Positions 25,190 to 32,486 of a DNA stretch of 32,486 bases are shown here, piece after piece. The stretch lies in contig JABIQM010000281.1 in NCBI GenBank assembly GCA_018699415.1, forward strand, positions 1 through 32,486. Direction: 5' to 3'. This stretch comes from Acidimicrobiaceae bacterium. Lineage in GTDB: Bacteria > Actinomycetota > Acidimicrobiia > Acidimicrobiales > Aldehydirespiratoraceae. Position numbers and translations under genes: made by a program. Below the pieces are notes generated by a model that made no database searches, was not told where the DNA came from, and saw only the letters and a program-made list of their open reading frames with translations. Every line of letters begins with the position of its first letter. Positions within the stretch are counted from its first letter, which is position 1.

Positions 25190-26272
25190 TCAGGCGATGA
25201 CCGCGGCGTACGCAGCGAGGAAACGATCGTTCTCTTCGGGGGTACCGATAGTAACCCGGATTCCCTCGCCGCTAAACGGACGTACCACGACGCCGCGCTG
25301 CTCAAGGGCATGGGCGACGCTGTCGGTGCTGGCGCCGATCGGGAGCCAGACGAAGTTCCCCTGAGGATCCGGGAAGTCCGCACCCGTCGACCTCAAGCCA
25401 TCGACCACGCGCGCCCGTTCATTCAGCAGCGAGTCGACCAAAGTCTGGATCTCGTCGAGTGCATCCAAGGCTGCTATTGCGCCCGCCTGAGCGAGCAGAT
25501 TGACCGAAAAGGCCAAGAGCACCTTGTCGAGTTCTTCGATGACCGACGGGTGGGCCACGGCATAACCAGTTCGGAGACCAGCAAGGCCATAGGCCTTCGA
25601 GAACGTTCGAGTGACGACGACATTGGGGAAGTGGCCCAGGAGATCCTCAACGGGATCGCCAAACGCCGGATCGCTGAACTCGCGGTACGCCTCGTCGATG
25701 ACGACGAGCACATCCTCAGGGACTTTGCCCATGAACTCAGCGATCTCTGCCGTTGACAGCGCAAGCCCAGTCGGATTGTTAGGCGTTGCCAACATAACGG
25801 CCTTGGTCTTGGGGCCGATCGCTGCGGCAACAGCAGCGAGATCGATCCGATGATCATTCGTCAATGGGACTGTCACGAGTTCCCCATTGGTCAGGGAAAC
25901 GAAGATTGGGTATGCCTCAAACGACCGCCATGGGGACACGACCTCGTCACCGGGCTCGATGTACGCGACGCATACTTGCTGCAGAAGTCCTGAGGAGCCA
26001 CAACCGACGGCCACACAGCCAGAGTCAACTCCAAGCCAGTCGGCCAATTTCGATCGGAGTTCAACAGCCCCGTGGTCGCTGTAGCGATTGACACCCGCCG
26101 CGGCATCCTGGATGGCCCGCTGCACCGAGGGCGGTGGTGAGTATGGATTCTCGTTACTAGCAAGCTTGATGGCATCGGTGATTCCGTGCTCGGCCTCGGC
26201 CTGTCTCGCACCCTTACCGGGCCGGTATGGCGCGAGATCTCTCACGATTGGTCGAACTCGGCCCACACCCAT
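25190..26272 (-). CDS. HisC/Pat-type PLP aminotransferase (probably aromatic)
   Basis: This fold-I aminotransferase makes histidinol phosphate or aromatic amino acids. IKLASNENPY (~36-44), TPNNPTG (163-169), DEAY (193-196), and the PLP lysine Lys226 in FSKAYGLAGLR are all present. SPWRSFEAYPIFV resembles the actinobacterial Pat group (Phe/Tyr aminotransferase), and no other histidine genes are near, so Pat is somewhat more likely than HisC. The GTG-less ATG at 26272 has AGGAGG eight bases upstream. Length, 360 residues, is normal. Confidence 0.9.
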   Translation of the reverse strand: MGVGRVRPIVRDLAPYRPGKGARQAEAEHGITDAIKLASNENPYSPPPSVQRAIQDAAAGVNRYSDHGAVELRSKLADWLGVDSGCVAVGCGSSGLLQQVCVAYIEPGDEVVSPWRSFEAYPIFVSLTNGELVTVPLTNDHRIDLAAVAAAIGPKTKAVMLATPNNPTGLALSTAEIAEFMGKVPEDVLVVIDEAYREFSDPAFGDPVEDLLGHFPNVVVTRTFSKAYGLAGLRTGYAVAHPSVIEELDKVLLAFSVNLLAQAGAIAALDALDEIQTLVDSLLNERARVVDGLRSTGADFPDPQGNFVWLPIGASTDSVAHALEQRGVVVRPFSGEGIRVTIGTPEENDRFLAAYAAVIA

Positions 26273-26280
26273 GTCGAACT

Positions 26281-26286
26281 CCTCCT
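26281..26286 (-). promoter_or_regulatory. Ribosome binding site of the HisC/Pat gene
   Basis: AGGAGG, a full consensus on the minus strand, lies eight bases before the ATG at 26272. It is the strongest ribosome site in the window. Confidence 0.75.
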
Positions 26287-26357
26287 AGTTGGCCACGCCC
26301 GTCATCTCGACTGTATGGCCTATCCGGATCAGCTGCGACCCTGAATCGCGCTCAGGC

Positions 26358-27680
26358 TCAGCCGTGCACCGACATGGAAGAGTCAGGATTGATCTCTCGG
26401 TTCCGACTGAAGAAGCCGATGTTCATCTCCGTGCCCGTGTAGCGGCCGATCGAGACAACCGGGTCCTTGTCATGGTCGTGGCCGTCTTCCACCGCCTCGA
26501 TCAGGTCCGCCATCAACTGACCCGCAACACCGGCGTTCTTGTACTGGTTGCCACTCGTCCCAATGGCGACATAGAAGCCGTCGAGATCCGTGCGGTCGTA
26601 TATCGGGATCCAGTCGTCGGAGACGTCATAGAGATCAACGATGCCCTTTTTTTCGTGGGGCACGCCGAGCGAGGGCATCCGGCGGTTGGCCCGAAGCACC
26701 TGGGCCTCCCATTGGCTTTCACTGATTGATCGGTCGTAGTTGTCGGGGTCGACGAACTCCCGCGGATCGCAAACCGGGTCACCACTGCCGACGAGAATGT
26801 GGTTCCCGACCTCGGGTCGGAAGTAGATACCGAGATCATCGTCAGAAGCAACCACACCTTGAGCTTCGAAATCAAACCCCTCAGGTGAGGGCACATGGTG
26901 AACCTCATGGCGCAACGCCTTGGTCTTGATGCTCATCGAGTCGTAGACGTCGGCCATCTGGTTGATAATCTTCGAGTGCGGCCCTGCGACGTTGACGACC
27001 ACGGGGGCGGTGGGCGTGCGTCCATCGGCAAGCGTGACACCACTGACCCGACCGTCAACCTTGTTGATACCAGCGACCTGAGCGTTGAACCAGAATGTAG
27101 CGCCACGGGCTTCTGCGCCCCGTTGCAGGTTGTGACATGACAATTGCGGGTCACTGACGTAACCACCTTCGCCCGTGAAGTAGCCCCCGGTCATCTGACC
27201 GTGCGCATCATCCCAGAAGCCTTCGTCGTCAGGACGGCGAGGCGGGCCGTAGAGCCCCAAGTCCAGAATCGGAATCCGCTCAGTCAGTTCCTCTGCGGTC
27301 CAGGTCTCATACGCAATGCCGCACTTGTCCCAGACCTTCTTGACCTTCTCCGTGTGGCTGTCCGGGTCGGCGGTTGTAACCAGCAGTTGGCCGACCTGGT
27401 GGTACTCGATCAGGCCCCGCTCATCGTCGGTGCCGATGTAGTTCGCCCAATCAGGCCAGTAGTGGTAGCCCTCCCACGCGAGCATCACGCCATCGACGGT
27501 CGAGTACGAAAAACGCACGATCGCACAAGAGTTGATCGTGGATCCCGCTCCTGCCGAGTCGGCCTTGTCTATGGTCAGCGTCCGCCAGCCGCGGCCGGAG
27601 AGTTCGTGGGCGACGGCGCCACCTATTACGCCAGCCCCAATGATGATGGCGTCGAAGTCATGTGCGGATGAGTCGTTCAT
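26358..27680 (-). CDS. FAD-dependent oxidoreductase of the DAO (amino-acid oxidase/glycine oxidase-like) family
   Basis: This 440-residue flavoprotein should oxidise an amine or amino acid. The N-terminal FAD motif is DAIIIGAGVIGGAVAHELSGRG, followed by the DKADSAGAGSTINSCAIVRF stretch typical of DAO-family members. The C-terminal GFYVAIGTSGNQYKNAGVAG is the second FAD contact. The centre (residues ~230-245) includes VVNVAGPHS. Sarcosine, dimethylglycine, D-amino acid or related amines are candidates; none is singled out. It lies 85 bases upstream of the HisC/Pat gene on the same strand and is divergent from the flavodoxin-like gene. Confidence 0.88.
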   Translation of the reverse strand: MNDSSAHDFDAIIIGAGVIGGAVAHELSGRGWRTLTIDKADSAGAGSTINSCAIVRFSYSTVDGVMLAWEGYHYWPDWANYIGTDDERGLIEYHQVGQLLVTTADPDSHTEKVKKVWDKCGIAYETWTAEELTERIPILDLGLYGPPRRPDDEGFWDDAHGQMTGGYFTGEGGYVSDPQLSCHNLQRGAEARGATFWFNAQVAGINKVDGRVSGVTLADGRTPTAPVVVNVAGPHSKIINQMADVYDSMSIKTKALRHEVHHVPSPEGFDFEAQGVVASDDDLGIYFRPEVGNHILVGSGDPVCDPREFVDPDNYDRSISESQWEAQVLRANRRMPSLGVPHEKKGIVDLYDVSDDWIPIYDRTDLDGFYVAIGTSGNQYKNAGVAGQLMADLIEAVEDGHDHDKDPVVSIGRYTGTEMNIGFFSRNREINPDSSMSVHG

Positions 27681-27773
27681 TGCGGCATCGTACTCATCGC
27701 GCTCAGAATGTCTAGATCTTCCGGCAACAGCACTGGCTGGGGCAACGAGCTACCTCGACTAACTTGTCGGCCC

Positions 27774-28226
27774 ATGCCCGTTCTGCTCATCGTGCACCAC
27801 TCCCCTGGGCCAGCCCTCAACGCTATGCTCGCCAAGCTTGTTGCGGGTGCTACTACTGCGGGCATCGAGGGCGTCGAAAGCCACGTGGTCGAGGCCCTAA
27901 ACGCTACTGCGTCGCATGTGCGAGCCGCCGACGGGATTATCTTGGGGACGCCAGCCAACCTGGTCTACATGAGCGGAGCCCTCAAGCACTTCTTTGACAC
28001 CGCGTACAACGCGTGCCTGGGCACGACTGAGGCGTTGCCTTACGGGGTGTTTGTCCACGGCGAATCCGACACATCAGGTGCCCTACTTGGTGTGAAGAAG
28101 ATCGCCACCGGTCTGCGTTGGAGGCTCGCCCAGCCGCCCGTGTCGTGCATCGGGACGCCGGAACAGACGGCGCTAGAAGCGTGCTGGGAGCTCGGGGCCG
28201 CCATGGCCGCAGGCCTCATGGTCTAG
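27774..28226 (+). CDS. Flavodoxin-like / NAD(P)H:FMN-reductase-fold protein
   Basis: This 150-residue single-domain protein has the flavodoxin fold. The N-terminal LLIVHHSPGPALNAMLAKLV is a phosphate loop for FMN, and ADGIILGTPANLVYMSGALK (~54-73) with the following FFD matches the WrbA/flavodoxin second FMN loop. The ATG at 27774 is chosen because family sequence starts immediately; earlier in-frame starts lie in the divergent promoter gap. A role in quinone or flavin reduction is inference. Confidence 0.8.
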   Translation: MPVLLIVHHSPGPALNAMLAKLVAGATTAGIEGVESHVVEALNATASHVRAADGIILGTPANLVYMSGALKHFFDTAYNACLGTTEALPYGVFVHGESDTSGALLGVKKIATGLRWRLAQPPVSCIGTPEQTALEACWELGAAMAAGLMV

Positions 28227-28250
28227 CGCCTAACGGACCACGTCCGAGCC

Positions 28251-29357
28251 TTAGGGAGCAATTGCCTGCTCTAGATCAGCCCAGAGATCCTCAACCGCCT
28301 CGATCCCCACGCTCATCCGCAAGAGACCTGGGGGTAAGTGCTCCTGGCCGGGTGTTGTTGCTCGCCGCTCAATCGTGCTCTCAACCCCGCCCAGGCTGGT
28401 GGCGTGTTCAATAAGTTGGACACGCTCACAAGCATGATCAGCAGCGCTGGCGTCAACGAGATCAAAGCTGATCATCGACCCAAAACCATCGAGCTGCCGG
28501 GCCGCAAGCTCATGGCCTGGATGCTCAGGAAGACCCGGATAGCGGGTCGCCATGATCGCAGGGTGGGCCTGAAGGCGGACTGCCAGTTCAAGAGCGTTGG
28601 CTTCAGCAGCACGAAGCCGCACCGCGAGCGTGCGGATGCCGCGTGTTGCGAGAAAGACTTCCATGGTCCCTGGAGTGGCACCCTGGATCGTGCGTGAGGA
28701 GCGAATCTGCTCGGCATGTTTTGATGAGCGCGCCACGGTGATGCCACACAGCAGATCAGAGTGACCGCCGATGTACTTCGTCGCTGAGTGCACGACGACA
28801 TCCGCCCCGCGTTCGAGCGGGCGTTGATTGAGCGGCGTTGCGAAGGTGTTATCAACCACAACAAGGGTTGCGCTGTCTCGCGCCGCTTCACAGATTCGCG
28901 AGACATCGCCGATTGCAAGGAGCGGATTCGACGGCGACTCTAGCCAGAGCATCGCGGCCGAGTCGATAGATGCCAGCCAACCATCGGTATCTTCCGCTGG
29001 GAGTTTCCGGACGGTCCATCGACCCTGCGACGCACCCTTGGACAGAAGAGCAGCGAGGCCCTGATAGCAGTCATCGGGATAGACGATCTCCCCACCGACA
29101 GGCACAAGGTCGATCACCGCAGAAATAGCCGCCATACCCGACGAGAACGACGTTGCCTCTCCCCCCTCAAGCCCGGCCACGATTGCCTCGAACGACTCCC
29201 ATCCGGGAGAACCCTCGTTGCGGGAATAGCCGCGATCGGCACCGTGACGGAACGTAGAGGCCGTCACCAGAGGGGTATTCAGCGGCTCGCCAGCCCCTTC
29301 AGGGCGGCCCGCGGACACTAGCCACGTCTCTGCTTCGAGTTTCTCAGGATCACGCAT
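28251..29357 (-). CDS. Cys/Met-metabolism PLP enzyme (cystathionine gamma-synthase/lyase-like)
   Basis: Members use PLP for gamma-replacement or elimination reactions in transsulfuration and methionine synthesis. The PLP lysine is Lys194 in VVVHSATKYIGGHSD, and VVDNTFATP (~167-175), SFSSGMAAI and ESPSNPLL are standard. However, the usual Y-S-R-x-x-N-P-T region is YSRNEGSPGWESFE, so the Asn-Pro-Thr element has become Ser-Pro-Gly. That may mean a changed substrate. ATG 29357 (368 aa) begins at the family sequence; the longer frame to 29450 would overlap the divergent acyl-CoA ligase gene. Which transsulfuration activity it has is open. Confidence 0.88.
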   Translation of the reverse strand: MRDPEKLEAETWLVSAGRPEGAGEPLNTPLVTASTFRHGADRGYSRNEGSPGWESFEAIVAGLEGGEATSFSSGMAAISAVIDLVPVGGEIVYPDDCYQGLAALLSKGASQGRWTVRKLPAEDTDGWLASIDSAAMLWLESPSNPLLAIGDVSRICEAARDSATLVVVDNTFATPLNQRPLERGADVVVHSATKYIGGHSDLLCGITVARSSKHAEQIRSSRTIQGATPGTMEVFLATRGIRTLAVRLRAAEANALELAVRLQAHPAIMATRYPGLPEHPGHELAARQLDGFGSMISFDLVDASAADHACERVQLIEHATSLGGVESTIERRATTPGQEHLPPGLLRMSVGIEAVEDLWADLEQAIAP

Positions 29358-29391
29358 CGTGCTCGGACTGTATCGGTCCCGACTCGTCGGC

Positions 29392-30918
29392 ATGCCAGAC
29401 TTCGTCACGATGCCCGACCGTGATGACATAGATCTCGAAACCGGACTCATTCGCCGACCTGCGCCGCGGCACTACCCGTCTGGACCCGTGTCGGTGGCGG
29501 CAGTCCTCGACGCTGGTGTCCGAGATCATCCCAGTCGCCCCGCAGTGATCGATGACATGGGGGTCTTGACCTATCTCGAACTGGACCAGGAGGTCCACCG
29601 CGTCGCAGCCGCGATTCAAGCAGGCACCAGGCCCGCAGAGGTACTCGCCTGGTGCCTACCCAACTCTGCTGATCTCGTGGTCGGATTCCTGGCCACCCTG
29701 CGAGTGGGCCGAGTCTGGCTCGGCGTCAATCCTCGGCTGCCCGGTGACGCTCGCGCTGATCTGGTGAGGCGAAGCGGCGCCCAGATCGTCGTCGACGTCG
29801 GATTCAAGTGGCCAGTGGCTAAAGAGTCCACGCCGTATCTCGCCAACGAACCCATTGACCCGCATGCCCCAGCGGTGATGTCGCCAACATCAGGGACCAC
29901 GGGCCAACCGAAGCTGGTCGTCCATTCTCAGCACGGCCTGCTGTGGCCCGGCCTGTCCAGCATCGAGACAGAGCCATTCGAGGAGAACGAACGCACACTC
30001 TGCGCCCTCCCGCTCACCACGCTGACGCTGATGACCCTTGGCCCACTGACGGCAATGCTTCGGGGCGGAACCGTGGTCATCGGCTCCACCGCGTCACCGC
30101 CCGCGCTCCTGAACGCAATCGAGAAACACTCCGTCACACGCCTGATCGCCGTGCCGACGCTCCTACACGACCTCGCTCAGGAGCTGCAAGAGACCGGGGC
30201 GTCTCGCCCGGTCACTCTTCGTTCCGTACTTGTCGGAGGCGCCGGCACTGCTCCGGACTTACGACAACGATTCGAGACCGTTGTCGGGATACGTCCTGTG
30301 CTCAGCTATGGATTGTCCGAGACGCCCACTGGGGTCGCTCGAACTGACAGCGAGCATCCTCACAGTGCCGCCGCAATGCCGCCCGTTCATATCTCGACTG
30401 TCGATGAGAATGGACGCGACACACCCGTCGGCTCCACGGGTCGTATCCGGATCGAGCCGATGATGGAGGGGCCCTGGGCCGGCAGCTGGCAACCCATGCT
30501 CGGGTACTGGCATCATCCCGACGCCACCGCCGCAGCCCTCGACGGTGAGGGTCTACTAACCGAGGATCTCGGTCAGATCGACGAGCACGGACGTCTTCGC
30601 GTTGTCGGTCGCATGAATGATGTGATCCTTCGTGGAGGCACCAACGTGATGCCCGCGGAAATCGAAGCCGCCATGCTCAGCCATCCGCTCGTCCGTGAGG
30701 TTGCCGTCGTCGGTGTGCCCGATGCACGCCTGGGTGAACGCATCGCCGCCGCAGTAGTCCTCGACAGTGAACTCATCGATGCCGAAGCGCTTCGCGCCCA
30801 TACTCGCGCCACCCTCAGCGGCGACCGGGTTCCCTCCGAGATCCAGGTCGTGTACGAACTCCCACGCAACTCACTCGGCAAGGTCATCCGTCGCGACGTC
30901 GTCGCATTCTTTACGTGA
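29392..30918 (+). CDS. AMP-forming acyl-CoA synthetase/ligase (ANL superfamily)
   Basis: It activates a carboxylic acid as an adenylate and joins it to CoA. The P-loop-like PTSGTTGQPK (~residues 163-172 from this start), the adenylate-binding YGLSETPTG, the TEDLGQIDEHGRLRVVGR hinge and the C-terminal NSLGKVIRR with catalytic lysine are all present. At 508 residues it is typical of medium/aryl acid ligases. ATG 29392 is chosen because family-like sequence starts soon after; only 34 bases separate it from the divergent PLP-enzyme start, so promoters overlap coding sequence. Downstream are a dienelactone hydrolase and MFS gene on the same strand. Confidence 0.9.
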   Translation: MPDFVTMPDRDDIDLETGLIRRPAPRHYPSGPVSVAAVLDAGVRDHPSRPAVIDDMGVLTYLELDQEVHRVAAAIQAGTRPAEVLAWCLPNSADLVVGFLATLRVGRVWLGVNPRLPGDARADLVRRSGAQIVVDVGFKWPVAKESTPYLANEPIDPHAPAVMSPTSGTTGQPKLVVHSQHGLLWPGLSSIETEPFEENERTLCALPLTTLTLMTLGPLTAMLRGGTVVIGSTASPPALLNAIEKHSVTRLIAVPTLLHDLAQELQETGASRPVTLRSVLVGGAGTAPDLRQRFETVVGIRPVLSYGLSETPTGVARTDSEHPHSAAAMPPVHISTVDENGRDTPVGSTGRIRIEPMMEGPWAGSWQPMLGYWHHPDATAAALDGEGLLTEDLGQIDEHGRLRVVGRMNDVILRGGTNVMPAEIEAAMLSHPLVREVAVVGVPDARLGERIAAAVVLDSELIDAEALRAHTRATLSGDRVPSEIQVVYELPRNSLGKVIRRDVVAFFT

Positions 30919-30955
30919 TCCAAGCACTGCCAGGGCATTGCACTAAGGTCCGCTC

Positions 30956-31639
30956 ATGGGCGAACTCGTGGATCTCGACGGCAGCGAAGGCGCACGCGGT
31001 TATGTATCGATTCCCGAATCGGGGCATGGCCCGGGCGTGCTTGTCCTTCAAGAATGGTGGGGGTTGAATCCCCAGATCATGGGCGTCACCGACATGATGG
31101 CGGCCCAGGGGTTCGTGGCCATGGCGCCCGACCTGTACCGAGGTGAGCTAGCCGGTCATGACGAGATGGACAAGGCCGGTCACCTGATGACCACCCTGGC
31201 TCCCGAGCGAGCTGTCGGCGACATGAGTGCTGCTGTCGACTACCTCACCGCTCACCAAGCGACGACCGGCAGTGGCATTGGGGCGATCGGCTTCTGCATG
31301 GGCGGGCTGATGACCTTCATGGTTGCCGCTGCCCGTGGTGATGTGGTGAAGGCTGCCGTTCCCTTCTATGGCTATCCCGCTGGCGGTGAGCCCGATTGGA
31401 ATGGTCTCTCCGCTGTCATACGCGGTCATTTCGCGGAGCAGGACGAACACTTTCCATCCGCCGGAGCCCGAGATATGGAGCGGCGACTTCAGGAAATGGG
31501 CAAGGACATCCAAATCTCGTTCCACGATGCTGCCCATGCATTCATGAACGAAGAAGACCCCTTCGGCATCTACGACCAAGGGCTAGCGGGCGAACTCTGG
31601 CCCCAGGTCATCGACTTCCTCCACGCGCAGCTGGGCTAG
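30956..31639 (+). CDS. Dienelactone hydrolase family protein
   Basis: This 227-residue alpha/beta hydrolase has the Cys-His-Asp triad of carboxymethylenebutenolidase: Cys114 in GFCMGG, Asp163 in EQDEHFP and His194 in HDAAHAF. Glu33 in LQEWWGL matches the conserved glutamate near the active site. The family opens lactone rings in aromatic degradation but also includes general esterases. It is 37 bases after the acyl-CoA ligase. No ring-cleavage dioxygenase gene is near, so an aromatic pathway is only a possibility. Confidence 0.93.
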   Translation: MGELVDLDGSEGARGYVSIPESGHGPGVLVLQEWWGLNPQIMGVTDMMAAQGFVAMAPDLYRGELAGHDEMDKAGHLMTTLAPERAVGDMSAAVDYLTAHQATTGSGIGAIGFCMGGLMTFMVAAARGDVVKAAVPFYGYPAGGEPDWNGLSAVIRGHFAEQDEHFPSAGARDMERRLQEMGKDIQISFHDAAHAFMNEEDPFGIYDQGLAGELWPQVIDFLHAQLG

Positions 31640-31654
31640 AGCGTCACCCCGACA

Positions 31655-32486
31655 ATGGACGCGGGCCTGGACTCACGCCGCGCATGGCTCATTGCCGCTG
31701 CGGCAGCATCAGGGATGTTTGCCGTCTTTGGCGTTGGCTATAGCTTTGGGGCCTTCTTCACCTCAATGAGTGAAGAGTTCGAGACATCGTCATCGGCGAC
31801 GGCCCTTGTGTTCTCGATCACAATTGCGCTGTCCTTTTTGCTCGGACTGTGGACAGGACGGTGGTGTGACCGGGTCGGCCCGAAGCCGGTAATGCGGGCT
31901 GCGGCTGCATCTTTGACGATCGGTCTCCTCTTGACCGCTGCGGTGCCGAACCTCTGGCTGGGTTATGTGACGTACGGCGGCGGCGTCGGGTTCGCGATCG
32001 CTTGTGCCTACGTCCCCATGGTCGCTACCGTCGGGGGATGGTTCGAACGCCGTCGCGCCACCGCCCTTGGCCTCTCGGTGACCGGAATCGGGCTTGGAAC
32101 CCTTGTCGGATCTCCGACGGCGGCTCGCTTGATTGACGCCACGTCATGGCGCACGACGTACGTGATCTTCGCCCTGTTTGGCGGCACTGTTCTTCTGCTC
32201 GCCAGCCTGGTTATCGAGCCGGGCCCGGCCGCGGTGTTGGCGCCGAAGCCGCAGTCGCTGCGAACCTTGCTGGCATATCGCGACTTCGCTCTCCTCTACG
32301 TCTCCATCATCTTCTCGACCTTGGGGCTTTTCGTTCCCTTCGTCTTCCTGGCCGATTATGCCGAAGATCGCGGAATGTCGGATGTGAAGGCGGCGGCCCT
32401 CGTCGGCATCATCGGTGGCGTTAGTGTCATCAGTCGACTCGGGCTCGGAGGCCTAGCCGATCGACTAGGCAGCCTCCGCCTCTACG
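31655..32486 (+). CDS. MFS transporter, N-terminal part (cut by window end)
   Basis: The frame opens at ATG 31655, 16 bases after the hydrolase stop, and runs off the end; about 277 codons are visible. Hydrophobic helices start at residue ~10 (WLIAAAAASGMFAVFGVGYS) and include the loop GRWCDRVGPKPVM (~residues 69-81), an MFS G-x-x-x-D-R-x-G motif. VGGWFERRRATALGLSVTG is typical of the oxalate/formate and monocarboxylate group, suggesting an organic-acid substrate. No clear ribosome site is seen. Its position after an acyl-CoA ligase and a hydrolase would fit uptake of the acid they process. Confidence 0.85.
   Translation, partial: MDAGLDSRRAWLIAAAAASGMFAVFGVGYSFGAFFTSMSEEFETSSSATALVFSITIALSFLLGLWTGRWCDRVGPKPVMRAAAASLTIGLLLTAAVPNLWLGYVTYGGGVGFAIACAYVPMVATVGGWFERRRATALGLSVTGIGLGTLVGSPTAARLIDATSWRTTYVIFALFGGTVLLLASLVIEPGPAAVLAPKPQSLRTLLAYRDFALLYVSIIFSTLGLFVPFVFLADYAEDRGMSDVKAAALVGIIGGVSVISRLGLGGLADRLGSLRLY

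Noticed and set aside
26340-26356. CCTGA/TCAGG hairpin just after the DAO-type oxidoreductase stop as a terminator
   Set aside because: Five-pair stem and no T-run follow; only a weak candidate.

Overview
The window looks like chromosomal DNA from a G+C-rich Actinobacterium, possibly a member of the Acidimicrobiia. The signs are an Lrp/AsnC regulator divergent from alanine dehydrogenase (the arrangement known for aldR/ald in Mycobacterium), a luciferase-like (F420-type) oxidoreductase, a DUF4916 NUDIX-like protein, LytR-CpsA-Psr and DivIVA-type proteins, a MenJ-like menaquinone reductase and many GTG starts. Class and genus are inference. I found no rRNA, tRNA, insertion sequence, phage gene, CRISPR array or toxin/defence locus. 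Genes are tightly packed: the longest gap is 659-921 (263 bases), so no gene-free stretch exceeds 300 bases.

Region 1 (1-5005) holds the N-terminal part of a membrane pyrophosphatase (-), a small J-domain protein (+), a DivIVA-like coiled-coil protein followed by a PfkB sugar kinase (-), and a secreted M23 peptidase (-) divergent from an LCP cell-wall ligase (+). Region 2 (5037-10717) is mostly + strand: an APH-like kinase, MenB, an rRNA pseudouridine synthase, uracil-DNA glycosylase (-), the DUF4916 protein, a MenJ-like flavoprotein and a nucleoside 2-deoxyribosyltransferase (-). MenB and the MenJ-like protein both point to menaquinone as the respiratory quinone.

Region 3 (10777-14849) is a coupled minus-strand set: alanine dehydrogenase, then a fold-III PLP aldolase of the D-threonine aldolase type, then an ALO/alditol-oxidase-type flavoprotein. 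An Lrp-type regulator lies divergent to it. Region 4 (14846-24079) is an unbroken minus-strand run: LLM oxidoreductase, MFS exporter, DMT transporter, a four-cluster Fe-S protein fused to an NrfD/PsrC membrane anchor, a 947-residue molybdopterin oxidoreductase without a Tat signal, a YbaK deacylase and another MFS protein. The Fe-S/NrfD fusion plus the molybdoenzyme is the most unusual system here. It would be a two-gene, cytoplasm-facing complex exchanging electrons with the quinone pool, and an imperfect 10-bp inverted repeat lies upstream of it.

Region 5 (24155-32486) holds an acetylpolyamine-amidohydrolase-like deacetylase (+), a HisC/Pat aminotransferase (-), a DAO-type flavoprotein (-), a flavodoxin-like protein (+), a Cys/Met-metabolism PLP enzyme (-), and then a + strand series of acyl-CoA ligase, dienelactone hydrolase and an MFS transporter cut by the window end. 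This is metabolic accessory content with amine, amino-acid and acid substrates that cannot be fixed from sequence alone.
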